Part shown: positions 23,253-33,410 of the stretch, in pieces
Layout of the letters: every line of letters starts with the position of its first letter
Position numbering within the stretch: the first letter of the stretch is position 1
Translations under genes and position numbers: made by a program
The notes under the pieces: model-generated
Databases searched by the model: none
Told to the model about the DNA's origin: nothing
What the model saw: only the letters and a program-made list of their open reading frames with translations
DNA from: Euphorbia lathyris
Taxonomy: Eukaryota > Streptophyta > Magnoliopsida > Malpighiales > Euphorbiaceae
NCBI RefSeq assembly: GCF_963576675.1
Contig: NC_088916.1
Span: 18,824,501 to 18,888,500, forward strand
Length of the DNA: 64,000 bases
Direction of reading: 5' to 3'

Positions 23253-23350
23253 AATATAGCATAAACTTAGGCCTCATGTATAAAATAGCACCAAGATAGA
23301 CTTCACATTACAAAATAATACGAATTTAAGCTTAATGTTTTACAAAATTT
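23253..23350. repeat. Minisatellite split by CACTA-1 (right part)
   Basis: ATAGCATAAACTTAGGCCTC, AAAATAGCACCAAGATAGAC. Same unit type as 12715-12921. Confidence 0.65.
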
Positions 23351-24876
23351 TAAATAAATTTATATGATTTTTTTTATTATTGAAGGTCAGCTTTGCCATG
23401 AATATTTGTGGAAATTTTAAGTCTCCCTCCCATTCCTGTTTCCCAAATTTTTTGGCTCCAATTTTCCCACCAAAATAAAATCTAAATAATAATGGATTTT
23501 AAAAAAAATAACTTATGGGTCATTTTGTAAAAAATCGAGTACTGCTCCTCTCTCCACCTAGCCCTATCTCTCATCGGTCATTCCCTTTTTCTCCCTTCTC
23601 TGGACTCTCGCTCTCCCTTCCCTTCCAAATCGAGTCTGTCTCCTTCCTTCCCTTCACTCCCTTTTCTCTTAGTCGAAATTTTTCATTTTGCTTCCAATGT
23701 TGTAGCTGTCTAGCTCTTCGATAGAGTTGGAAGGCTTCATCGTATCGTGTCCCAACTAATTCAATTGGTAAGGATCTGAGGAATTCATCCGACAATAGGA
23801 ATGGAGAAAAGTGTTTCACTGGCCTTCTAAAGATGAGGTAATAAACTTTATCTTCATACCTGTTTCATTTGATTGATATGGTGATAATGGTGCTGCATTG
23901 TCGATTCTTGTTTGTAATTTTTACAACCGCTCCCTTTTCTTCCTTTATCCTTAAATTTATCGAATTTTTTAACAGTTGAACGGAATAAGAGAAAATTTTC
24001 TGCAATGGCTAGGACATGTGTCCAACAAGTTCTGAGTAGTAGCTTCTGCATATTGGATTTGTTCTATTTGATCACGAGGTTTGTTTATTTTTGCCCCTTT
24101 TACTAGCGTTTGATTTAAAATTATTGGTTTTGCGCCCAATTTTGAAGTTAAATTCATCTCGTTTTGCTTCAAATTTTAGTGTATTGCCTTGCCTTGCTGT
24201 GCTATATTCAGTCTGTTCTTTATTTTCAGATTGAATTTTTTTGTTAATAATTTTCAGATATTGGGCTGAAACAGTCCAAATATTTAACTAGCTATCTCGT
24301 TTTGCTTCAAATTTTAGTGTATTGCCTTGCCTTGCTGTGCTATATTCAGTCTGTTCTTTATTTTCGGATTGAATTTTTTTGTTAATAATTTTCAGATATT
24401 GGGCTGAAACAGTCCAAAAGTTTAACTAATTGATTTTGTCTGTTCTGTGATAATGAAGATGTAATCAAAAGCTCATGTAAAATAGGAACTATTTCATTCC
24501 GTTTCTTATGTTATTATTTGATTAAGGTCAGGTAAGATGCTAAGTTGCTAACTGATCTCTGAATTAATTGTTCTGTGAAATAACATTTGAGATCTTTTGT
24601 TGGTTTAACCTATTAGCTAGTCCTAAGTGACATCATTTTCTCATCATTTGCATGTAAAAGAGCCTCTTGTTGTTTTCCTTGCAACATACAATTTGGAAAT
24701 TAAGAGTGATAAAGAGTAACAATGAAGTATGTTTAAGAAACTTCTAAATTCATTAACTCAAGACTTCATTATGTTATGTAGTACCATTTTTGTTAAGTTG
24801 AAATAACAAAATGACCTTTATCCTTGAATATTAGCTTTGGAAACTCAAAAAGGTTTCATTGAGCATGCCCATTAGC
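23351..24876 (+). other. Gene-like 5' region captured in CACTA-2
   Basis: A CT-rich block at 23545-23720 (TCCTTCCCTTCACTCCC) resembles a plant 5' untranslated leader. It leads into AT-rich intron-like sequence that continues up to the CFIm25-like exons at 27950. A short frame, 23515-23724, has no recognisable similarity. It could be the 5' end of the captured CFIm25-like gene, but there is no protein evidence. Confidence 0.35.
24156..24433. repeat. 139-bp tandem duplication
   Basis: Two adjacent near-identical 139-bp units (24156-24294, 24295-24433), starting ATCTCGTTTTGCTTC and containing GCCTTGCCTTGCTGTGC. They differ at a few positions, so the duplication is recent. Confidence 0.9.
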
Positions 24877-25529
24877 TATGTTGGACGGACACGGACACGG
24901 ATACGGTATCCGACACGGACACGGGAAACGTCATTTCTATAAAACACAGGACACGGATACTTGGGGGACACGTGTAAATATTAAAAATATTGGGGCAAAT
25001 TTATAAATATTAAAAATATATCCAATCTCCAAGCAAAACAATTAGAAATTTGAGTAGGAACAGGAACGTAAGAATTTAGAATGTTAGCAGCCCTATTTAT
25101 ATAGATGGATGGAGAAGTTTGAGAGTTTTTGTATTAATGGCATATTAATTCCCCCTGTCCCTGTCCTTTGGAGTTTTTGACTCTCCAATGGAATAAGAAT
25201 CAATCGGTTATTGAAGGAGATGAACGGAATCGGAAAGGATTTTTCGGTTTTGAAGGAGATGAACGGAATAGGAAAGGATGTAATCGGTTATTGAAGGAGA
25301 TGAACGCAATAGGAAAGGATGTAATCGGAATCGGAAAGGATTTTTCGGTTTTGAAGAATTAGGGTTTTTTTCCTGGGACACGCGTATCCTTCACTGATAC
25401 GCGTGTCCAACTTTCCGAAATTACAGACACGGCCCCGACACGGTGTCCCTGGAGTGTCCGGCCGTATCAGTGTCGGAAACGTATCGGACACGCGATACGT
25501 GATGATTCCGAAGTGTCCGTGCATCATAG
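24877..25529. mobile_element. Non-autonomous TIR element, 8-bp duplication
   Basis: 653 bp. The ends are CTATGTTGGACGGACAC and the inverted CTATGATGCACGGACAC, flanked by the 8-bp duplication CCCATTAG (24869-24876, 25530-25537). An 8-bp duplication fits the hAT superfamily; because both flanks also share a preceding G, a 9-bp Mutator-like duplication is possible. Inner ends are rich in GACACGGATACGG-type words. The centre has a tandem array at about 25196-25345 (GAAGGAGATGAACGGAAT units). No transposase. Confidence 0.85.
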
Positions 25530-26387
25530 CCCATTAGTTATTGGTGCTTTTACTTTCTAAGCTTTGAAATTTATTTTCTTATTGACAATTGAATTAAGGT
25601 AAAATGGTAATATACGAATGTGTTAGAAGTTGACATGTCTATTTTTGGATGTTATTTTGGTTTAGAAAATGAGGTGCCACATATTTCTTGTAATGGATGA
25701 AGATGTTAGTTGTTCACAAATGGTTTTGTTTGCAGATATACACTCATGGGCAACAACTGGTTCTCCATTCTTAGGAATTAATTAATGTTTCATTTTTTAG
25801 AATCATCCTTTGATGTGATCAGCAACCCTGCGGTTCATTCCTTTTAGTTTTCTTCCAACACCTCTCTGGAAAATGTGTTATCTAGTAGCTGACAATGTAA
25901 AAGAGGGACTTGAATTTTACTCTAAAGCTTCCTTATATGGTTGCAATTTGCAAAGTATTCCACTGAAGAAAGAGAGTAATAGATTTTTAGCATATGGCGA
26001 AGTACCATGATACAACTGCTATGTTATTATTTGTACATTCTGAATAATGTAGTGATTCTAAGGGTATTGTCTCCAAGTAAGGATTGATTCACAACTGCTT
26101 TTAGCTCCAGATTGTAATATATCTGATCTAGTTTCTACTAATTCTACTTTCTGAATCTCAGTAGATCATTGCTCTCACAAACTCTTATTTTTTCATATTC
26201 TACATGGTAAGATACTAAGATTGTTCTCTTCTCCTATAACAATTCTCCATATATGAGCCCTTGTGCTTCATCTTTTGAGATGAAAATTTAATTTTAAGCT
26301 TAATCAGTCTTCCAAAATTATCCATGTATTTTGGAAGAGATGTTATGAATTTGTGATTTGGGTCTTGTTTATTTTCCAGAGCATGTT

Positions 26388-26457
26388 TAAGACCTTCTAG
26401 GCGTGCTAAGAAAGCTTCTCGCTTGATCTTGTCCTCTGTAATATCACCACGGTTGGT
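26388..26457. other. Possible captured exon, unidentified
   Basis: A short block open on both strands in otherwise intron-like DNA. On the plus strand it is framed by TTTTCCAG and a GT. The minus strand reads RGDITEDKIKREAFLARLEG, which looks protein-like in composition, but I do not recognise the gene. It could be another captured fragment or chance. Confidence 0.3.
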
Positions 26458-27132
26458 AATTTTACTTACTCTTCACCTGATTTAGGAAATCAATTTTGCA
26501 CTCTTTAGTTGCTTGTATTTCGCAATGGCGATTTGTAGAAAACTGCTTTGTGATTTCCTTTGATTTGACGAGGTTCAAGAAGATTATTTGTGAATTAAAT
26601 GCTTCTCTTTTGTCCTTGTTTCAAAAGCTAGTGTAATAGATAACAATTTGGTAATCTGTCAACAAGTTAGTAAATTCAATTTTCTGTTGTACTCATGAGG
26701 TGTGCTGTTCTTCAGTTTTGCTACATAAGGCATTTTTGCACATAGTGGCCCAACCAATGCTTGTACAACAGTCAAAATGTACCAGTGATATCAGTTAATT
26801 TCATTCTGTATAGTGATTTTTTTTTTATACTTCGAATCAAAAGAGGGGATCATGGATCTAATTTCTATCCTTCAATGCTTGTGTTATTTGCTACTTATCG
26901 GAAGTTTTTTATTCTCCATGCCTTCATCTGATTTTCCCATGCTTATATTTCCTTGGAATTCACCAGAAATCAGCTATACATAGACAATTTCCTGAGGATA
27001 AAAAGTGTTTAATCACCGACAAACAAATAGAAACAGAACCTACTAATATTTAACATGTCTACCCGTCCACCTATGTCTATTGAAAACATAATAAGATGCA
27101 AGATTTAAAATCAAATTAAAGTGGGTTTAGTT

Positions 27133-27362
27133 CAAATTTCAAACCTGGCAACGCCTCTATACTGTGAAGTTCTTTGGCCAAATGTGTCAATAGACTTCCT
27201 ATGAACAGGTTGCTTTTGGCCTACTTTTGCAGAGCCTCTCTTATTGGTTTCTACAGCCAAAGACTCAGAAGAAGCAGGTGACAATATATTATTAGTTTCT
27301 ATAATATATGATTGGCACTTGGCAGTGCCAGTCTTAGGGTATACTGTGATATGAGATAACAT
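27133..27362 (-). pseudogene. AINTEGUMENTA-like AP2 exon fragment
   Basis: The minus strand reads [20 protein letters not shown] followed by QYRGVAR. This is the signature just before and at the start of the first AP2 DNA-binding repeat of AINTEGUMENTA/BABY BOOM/PLETHORA transcription factors. The exon stops at CCAG followed by GTTTGAAA, a plausible splice donor at the position where these genes usually have an intron after RGVTR. The rest of AP2 repeat 1, the linker and repeat 2 are absent. It lies opposite in strand to the CFIm25-like exons, so it was captured separately. It cannot encode a DNA-binding factor by itself. Confidence 0.85.
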
Positions 27363-27949
27363 CTATGGAGACAATAGAGAATGTATGCTTTTATAGATAT
27401 TTTCTTCTGTAATCTTATGGATAACAGAATAATTTTCTCCTGAACTTGTATTGAGTTCGACTAAACAATTTGCCCAATTTGAATACATGTCATTGTCCAT
27501 TGGTTGAATGTGCATACATGCCATTCTTTCAGTTTGTCAAGCAATACAAAATTTCATGTCAAAATTGACCAGAAAAGTCATTTTGGAGTTAAGAATATAA
27601 TTTCGGGGGGCATAATGTACTAATTTCTGTGATCTTACTACATAGTTTGAAGTTGTTTGGAAACCCTCAGAATTCAGAAATCTATTTTATCGCACAATAT
27701 CTTTTTGTCCAAGTCTTGCAAATACAAAACGGGTTGCATTCTTACAAGTTTGATATGTTTGATTGGTTCTCTACACAACAAAGGCTGGTGAGCAATGTAG
27801 AATCAGGGGTGAGAAGTGGGATGAGGAGGCTGAACAGGACATATTAGTTTTATCTTTAATTTTCTTGCAAATCAAATCCAGAACGGGACAGATTTGATTT
27901 GATTTTACTTTAGCTATTATTTTCGGATAAAAGATCCTCTTCCTTGCAG

Positions 27950-28315
27950 GGATGAAACCTTAGCTGATCGTCTTCAGAGGATCAAATCTAGGTACTTTCT
28001 TCTCCTTTTTTTTAATTGGATTAATTGCCCAATCGATCTATATATTCTAAGTTAATGTTAATTATTATTCTGGAATTAATTAGTTATCAAGCTCATGGGT
28101 TGAGAGCTTATGTGGAGGTTGTTCTCCTGGTCTGTTTCCTGCATTTATCATCATACTTTTTTAATTAATTATTATGTTCTTCAGATATCAGATTGAAAGA
28201 TAATAATTAATTAAAAAACAGGTAGAGTTGTTCAAACACCCTCATCTGTTGCTTTTGCAATCCAAAAATTCCATCTTTAAGCTTCCTGGTGGCCGTATAA
28301 CACCTGCCGAATCAG
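27950..28315 (+). pseudogene. CFIm25-like (NUDT21) exon cluster, captured fragment
   Basis: Three exons with intact AG/GT borders: 27950-27991 (DETLADRLQRIKS), 28084-28129 (YQAHGLRAYVEVVLL) and 28222-28315 (VELFKHPHLLLLQ, then IFKLPGGRITPAES). Phases join correctly. The spliced product matches the N-terminal half of the Nudix domain of the 25-kDa cleavage factor Im subunit, which selects UGUA poly(A) signals in nuclear pre-mRNA. The GGR part of the altered Nudix box is present. The rest of the domain, about two thirds of the protein, is missing. Because introns remain, capture was at DNA level. Transcription is possible but a functional CFIm25 is not. Confidence 0.85.
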
Positions 28316-28369
28316 GTATTTACTCTACCTGCTATGCTACTTTCTTAATATTAATTAAGTAAATTATAT

Positions 28370-28388
28370 ATATATATATATATATAAT
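28370..28388. repeat. (TA)n microsatellite
   Basis: About nine to ten TA units in the intron after the third CFIm25-like exon. Confidence 0.9.
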
Positions 28389-28750
28389 TTGTAATTAGAG
28401 TTAAAAGCTTATACAGTCACTCAGCTTTGTCTAATATTTTAATGGGCACTAAAACTTTGTACCAATAAAATAACTGAAGTTTTATTTTGTTTCAATGAAG
28501 TCACTTTAGGGATTTTTTTCCGCTATTTCAATTCCTGGGTGCTGACTGGGATGGTTTACGACAAAAATGTAATGCCATGTCGACATAATATTTCTGATAA
28601 ATGGCATTGACATGGCGCTGTGTTTGTAGTGTGAACTATCTGACTTACCAGGTAATCACTTGAGTTTCTTTTCCAATTTATCTATGACTGACATTTGTTG
28701 CTTTTTTTCACCTATATATAATATATTTTGCTTCTGCATTTGATTTGTAG

Positions 28751-28795
28751 GAAAGTTTAAGCGACTTGGTGTACCTGATGAAATGAGCGTATAAT
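28751..28795 (+). other. Possible terminal exon after the CFIm25-like exons
   Basis: After TTTGATTTGTAG the phase-compatible reading is [13 protein letters not shown] then TAA. It does not match the expected CFIm25 continuation, so it is either a chance splice site or an exon from another captured gene. Confidence 0.3.
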
Positions 28796-28989
28796 ACTCA
28801 TGTTAGCTGTGGATATGGTTTGCAGTGCTAGGAGTAAATACCTTGCTCAAGTATTCAACAATGAGAACTACAAATTGAACCATCGAGTCTCTTTCTCCAA
28901 ATACATGTTGATGAATGAAGAATGTTTTATTTATGTTTGTGATGCTTAGATACTTTTGAATTATAATGTTCGGTACTTTTGACGGACAA

Positions 28990-29563
28990 TTTTTTTTTGT
29001 ACTTCATTCATCTTAGAATACGTTACGCCTAAAGTAATTTATGTGGCAACGTATTTACTTTTTTCCTCTTTACATAAACAAATGTTATGTTGCTTTGTAT
29101 TTAAACGGTTGCCTTTTCGATTATTAAGTGTTGTTTTACAGATTTGAAATCGTTCCTTTGAAATCAAACAATATTGTTTTTATGTTACAAAATATTGCAT
29201 TTCTTAGTAGATAAGTGTTGCTACTAATAAAAAATGTTGCCTTTACAGTAAAATATTGTTGCTTTTGTTAAAAGATAACGCTTTAGTAAAAAAAATGTTA
29301 CATTTGCTAAAAATCATTGCATTTGTAAAAAATAGAGTGTTGCTATAGGTCACTAAATGTTGCCTTACTGAAAGCAAACGTTGCTAAGATATAAAAGTAT
29401 TGTGTTGCTTATTGCTTAGAAAGTGTTGCATTTACTTGAAACGTGTGTTGCATTTGTTTGAATATAAGTGTTGCATTAAACTACAAAATGTTGTCATTAG
29501 TTAACAAAAGCAACATATTGTTAGTATTAAACATGTTGCTTTGTTGATGAAAAAATGTTACCT
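28990..29563 (-). repeat. CACTA-2 right subterminal GTTGC array
   Basis: More than fifteen GTTGC/GCAAC-type words in about 500 bp (AAGTGTTGCTACT, AATGTTGCCTTT, AAGTGTTGCATT). It matches in style the left end at 12211-12480. It is cut off at 29563 by the duplicated copia sequence. Confidence 0.65.
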
Positions 29564-30190
29564 TTTATTGTAAGCAATTTTATTTATGGATAAAGTTTTT
29601 CTAACAGTTGGAAAGTTAGCATGTCCAAGACGAGCATGCCACAATGGTAAAGAAATATTAAATGCTTGTGCATGATGCAGAGCTCTTGGTGGAAGGGACA
29701 AAGTGTAACAGCCATTGCTAATTGTGCCTCGATGAATTTCCTTCTGTGTCTTCAAATCCTTCAAAATAAAATAGTTAGCAAAAAACTCAACAGATATAGG
29801 ATTTGAACGAGTTAAAGAAGAAACAGATAAGAGATTGTGCACTGTATTCGGAACACAAAGGACATCTTGAAATTTGAGAGGAGAATTAGAAACAGTGAAC
29901 TTAGAAGTACCAACATGAGATATGGGGATTGTGTAACCATTAGCTACAGTAACTTCCTCTGGTCTGTCATATTCACTGTGAACATGGAGATTTTCAAGAT
30001 CAGCAGTTAGATGGTGAGTAGCTCCTGAATCAACAAGCCAGTCCGTTTTGGTTGGGGTTGATGTTGCAGCAAGATTGGAAGAAGGCTTAAGATTGTTGCG
30101 AGTGTTCCGGTTAAATTTAGGAGAGGGACATTGTCGAGATATATGACCTGCTCCCCTACAATTGTGACAAGTCACGGTAGCCATATCCAA
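29564..30190 (-). pseudogene. Copia-C pol fragment: zinc knuckle and protease
   Basis: Open minus-strand frame with intact zinc knuckle CHNCRGAGHISRQCPSP, protease DWLVDSGATHHLTADLENL, and the pre-integrase block ending WHARLGHANF. It stops at the duplication boundary, so integrase, RT and RNase H are missing. Here the zinc knuckle frame is intact, unlike copy A. Confidence 0.9.
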
Positions 30191-30241
30191 GGGTGCGGAT
30201 ACTGTCTGAGGTGACCGAGCGGATGTGCTAGAATAATTGCC

Positions 30242-30740
30242 TCACCCACGTCCACGACCATGCATAGAACCTCTAGCAGAGTAGTTTACAGTAGGTGAAA
30301 AAGTGAGAGGAACATTTTCACGAGCCAATTGTCGCTCTTCGCTGAGTAGTAATCCAACAAGGTCATCATAATAAATAGTTTCCAAACATGCTTCCAATGC
30401 ACGAACAAAAGGTCTATACGCAGGCCCTAGGCCATCGAGCACAGCTTCAACCAAGTGTTCATCAGAGATCGGGTGACAGAGAGCAGCAAGTTCATCGCTG
30501 ATATGCTTAGCATTCTGGAGATAAGAAGAGATACTGTCATTCTCTCTTCTAAGATTATGAAGCTGGTATTTCAGATCTCGTATTTGAGACCGGGAGCCAA
30601 CCGAGTAGGCTTTGACAAGTTTTTGATAGGCATCACAAGCAGTTTTAGCACCAACTAATTGAGGTAATACACCCACAAATACAGATGAGAAAAAAAAGGG
30701 AAAGAACGATGAGAGAGAAACAGAGTTGCAAAACCACTTA
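30242..30740 (-). pseudogene. Copia-C gag with internal deletion
   Basis: The C-terminal two thirds of gag (SVFVGVLPQLVGAKTACDAY to GSMHGRGRG). About 315 bp including the start codon and N-terminal third are deleted relative to 11171-11484. It ends at the same in-frame TGA as copia-A, followed in frame by GNYSSTSARSPQ. Confidence 0.9.
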
Positions 30741-30753
30741 GGCTCTGATACCA
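30741..30753 (-). other. Copia-C primer binding site (tRNA-iMet)
   Basis: The minus strand reads TGGTATCAGAGCC next to the LTR. Confidence 0.9.
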
Positions 30754-30916
30754 TGAAAAGTATTTGACTCTTAATGATATTCTCATTAGATGGATCGTGT
30801 ATATATAGTTACAAAGAGATAAGAAGTTGCAGTTGTAGGTATTTTGAAATACAAAATATCTGAGACTAATTCAAAACAATAACTCAAAAATATGTACAAC
30901 TAATAATATCTTATCA
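30754..30916 (-). repeat. Copia-C 5' LTR
   Basis: 163 bp, counterpart of 11550-11712, and followed by the same TCTTC flank (30917-30921). Confidence 0.95.
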
Positions 30917-31130
30917 TCTTCAAGGGGAACACTAGGGTTTTTACAAGAATGAAAGGATGTCTAATTTACAAGATAAAAGTTCTATTTATAGTTGTAGTTC
31001 GGACCCCGTATCTGACCTAATTCGTTTCCTTTTGCAGGTGGGAAGCATGAGACTTGATCGTGGCATCGTGGGGCCGGGAATCAGTCTTTTGACTGATTCC
31101 CGCAGGTCAGCTCGCCCGAGCTGGCCTTCA
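30917..31130 (-). repeat. Duplicated Athila/Tat-like LTR start
   Basis: Counterpart of 11713-11948 with the same TATA box (about 30984-30997). It lacks a short GCCGAGCTGGGTGAGCCAC-type segment near 31110. Confidence 0.6.
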
Positions 31131-31391
31131 AATATAAAATTATATTGCATTCATTGGCACCACAATATACACATTATTCTTTCTTTTTTAATGGACAATA
31201 ATATACATTATTCTTAATATATCAATTTCAAAGCCAACAGTCACAACCAAGACAATTCATTTGTTTTTTTTATTATTATACAAACCCTCGATTTCTAAGC
31301 CCGGTTTTATTAATAGGCAATGAAAAAGATCAAAACAGTTAAGAATACAACTTCAAAAGATGCTAAACAAAATCAAAATTACTCTAAATCA

Positions 31392-32086
31392 CTCGGGATC
31401 TCTTTCTATATTGACTTTCTTCATTTTCTAAATCAGATTCTCTTATTTCTTTTTCCACTTCCAGACAAATGTATTTTAGAGGGCATATTATAATTTATAA
31501 ACAACAATAATAACTACAAATAAAAGTTAATAATCACTCAATCAATCAAAATATCAAAGGAATTATAGCACTTGGATTATGCCAACTTTAGTCAATTTTC
31601 AATTATATTATAACCTTTAATTGTAAATGAAGAGTAAAATTAATAATCTATAAAGATTAGAATTAAATTGAAATACTTGAGGAAATATTAAAAACTTAGA
31701 ACCTGCTAACACTAATATAAAATACTATAAATATTTGAATTGAAATATTTGAGGAAATATAAAAAATTTGAAAGCAGCTAACAGTATAATATGAAAAACT
31801 TAATAAAATAAATTTTATTAATTACCCCAAATCAGTAATTGCTATGAACCTGTTAATATAAATTATAATTCCTATTAAAAAACCTGTTAATATAAATTAT
31901 GATTCCTATAAAAAAACCTCAAATAAGTTATTGCTAAAAAAAACCCTAAATTAGTAATTGCTATATGTTAAAATATTTCTTACCAAATAGCAATAAAAAA
32001 AACTCAAATCACAGTAGTAGAAGAATACAAGATTTCAAATATTTAACATTGAAAATAAAAATTAGGTTCAGAGATTTCTTACCAAA
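31392..32086. other. AT-rich intergenic DNA
   Basis: No coding frame. Short repeated phrases such as CCTGTTAATATAAATTAT and GAGGAAATAT occur twice each, suggesting small local duplications. Confidence 0.4.
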
Positions 32087-32230
32087 GGGGCAGCCCGGTC
32101 GCACTACGCGTCCCCGCTGAGCGAGGGTCCGAGGAGGGGTCCCACCACAAGGGTGTACTGGGGGCAGGCCTTCCCCTGCCAATTTATTTGGCAAGAGACC
32201 GCTCCTAAGACTCGAACCCGTGACCTTTTA
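32087..32230 (-). mobile_element. SINE (Au-like), 17-bp target duplication
   Basis: The 144-bp body is flanked by the perfect 17-bp duplication AGAGATTTCTTACCAAA (32070-32086, 32231-32247). The minus strand begins with GGTCACGGGTTCGAGTC, an RNA polymerase III B-box, and continues AGGAGCGGTCTCTTGCC. It ends with the GGGCTGCCCC-type tail common to plant Au-family SINEs. The tRNA-like A-box half is missing, so the insertion is 5'-truncated. Confidence 0.85.
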
Positions 32231-32247
32231 AGAGATTTCTTACCAAA

Positions 32248-32638
32248 TCGAAAAAAAAAACAAATCACAGCAGGACAAAAAAAGAAAAACCAAATCACAG
32301 TAATAAAACCCTCCTGCTGTGATTTTATTTATATATATACCATGTAAAAAATATTTTTTTGGTTTCTTAATTTCTTGGACACTAGACAGATGCTCACGAA
32401 ACAATGCCCAGGACCGGCCCTACCACAAACCATCTTAATACGATGAGGAACCATTATTAATTTTTTGATAAAATTATGATTATCTGTGTTGTTAATAGGT
32501 AAAACTATTGATATATTAATATATTTTTTTTGAAGAACTATACTAATATATTTTAAATTAATTAATAAATAAATATATAAGTACAATTTCAAAATTAATA
32601 AAGAAATCTAATAATTAATATAATTATTGTTAAAACAA
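32248..32638. other. AT-rich intergenic DNA
   Basis: Contains inverted AAATCACAG words around 32265-32325 that could form a hairpin (CAAATCACAG, CTGTGATTT). No gene seen. Confidence 0.35.
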
Positions 32639-32835
32639 GAAGCCTAATTTGCACAATAACACAAAAATTATTGAAATTGATTGTTTCTTGATAAAATAAT
32701 CACTTGAATCTTTCATAAAAATTTGAACATCGAGTCAATATAGTCCACCTCGCAAAATTGACTAAAGAATCAGTGGAAATTATTATGATTATTTGAAATA
32801 AAAACGATATTGTAGATTTTTAGGATTGACCCAAA
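32639..32835. repeat. Dispersed repeat, second copy of 2168-2340
   Basis: Begins AGAAGCCTAATTTGCACAAT and ends GATATTGTAGATTTTTAGG. Same block order as the copy at 2168. Confidence 0.55.
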
Positions 32836-32904
32836 ATCATTGGGCCGAATTGAGAAGTACATTGCAGTACTTTCCACTATTAATCGATTAGTATGATTTT
32901 AAGG

Positions 32905-33241
32905 CACTGTTTGGCAATTAATTATTAGTTAACTGATTTGATTAACTGCTTATTTGTTTAGTAAAACTTAGCTGATTGCTAATAACTTTCTTTATACAAT
33001 GACACATATAAAATTTTGATTTGAAGTTAAAGTGTAGTAGTTAGAGGTAAAAATATTATTCAAAAGACATGCAATAATAAACTAATTGAAAGAACTCTTA
33101 AGCTTTTTTAAAATTAGTTTTTTTGAATCTAATAAACTCTTTCAACAATTTTCTCGATAAACACCACTATTAAAATTTTGACTAGTTAAAATCTCTAAAA
33201 TAGTTCAAACCTTTAATTAAAAAAAAACTATTTGCCAAACA
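32905..33241. repeat. MITE with TGTTTGGCAA inverted ends
   Basis: TGTTTGGCAA at 32909-32918 and TTGCCAAACA at 33232-33241, with AT-rich inner sequence and shared motifs with 4336-4600. The target duplication is not clear. hAT-type is a guess. Confidence 0.5.
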
Positions 33242-33339
33242 TGATTGATTGTGTTCTAATTTTAGAAAAGAATATGAACATGAACGAAGTGAATTTTAGA
33301 TATGAATAAAACATGTACTAATTCTTTTAGTATAATCTC

Positions 33340-33410
33340 ACTACAAAAAATAACCCCTATACCAACGCTTTTTTAAATACACTTTTAAAAAGTGTCACTA
33401 CAAAAAATCA
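33340..33410. repeat. CACTACAAAAAA words, possible CACTA end remnant
   Basis: TCACTACAAAAAATAACCCC at 33339 and GTCACTACAAAAAATCAAAA near 33396. This is the common start of plant CACTA elements, but no partner end was found. Confidence 0.35.

Larger units (their letters stand above)
12211..29563. mobile_element. CACTA-2: large CACTA-type element with captured gene pieces
   Basis: The left end is CACTACACCATAGATTGG at 12211. It is followed by a subterminal zone with repeated GTTGC/GCAAC words (12235-12445). A matching zone of many GTTGC words lies at about 29040-29563, as expected for the other end of a CACTA (En/Spm) element. The right terminal CACTA repeat itself is missing; the sequence runs straight into duplicated copia. 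The paralogous copy B (31382-31391) has the same left flank without the insertion, which supports the left boundary. No transposase was found. The body contains gene fragments with introns and nested elements, as in Pack-CACTA elements. Element identity is inferred from termini and subterminal repeats. Confidence 0.6.
29564..31391. repeat. Segmental duplication, copy B (empty-site paralogue)
   Basis: Near-identical to 10043-12210, same orientation. It carries a gag deletion of about 315 bp between two GAGA microhomologies. At 31382-31391 it reads CTCTAAATCA and continues into CTCGGGATC. Copy A instead has CTCTAAATCA followed by CACTACACC, the start of CACTA-2. Copy B therefore shows the target before CACTA-2 inserted. 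Confidence 0.9.

Noticed and set aside
12211..31391. CRISPR-like or bacterial operon structures suggested by short regular repeats
   Set aside because: Repeats are subterminal transposon words and minisatellites; the genome is clearly plant nuclear.
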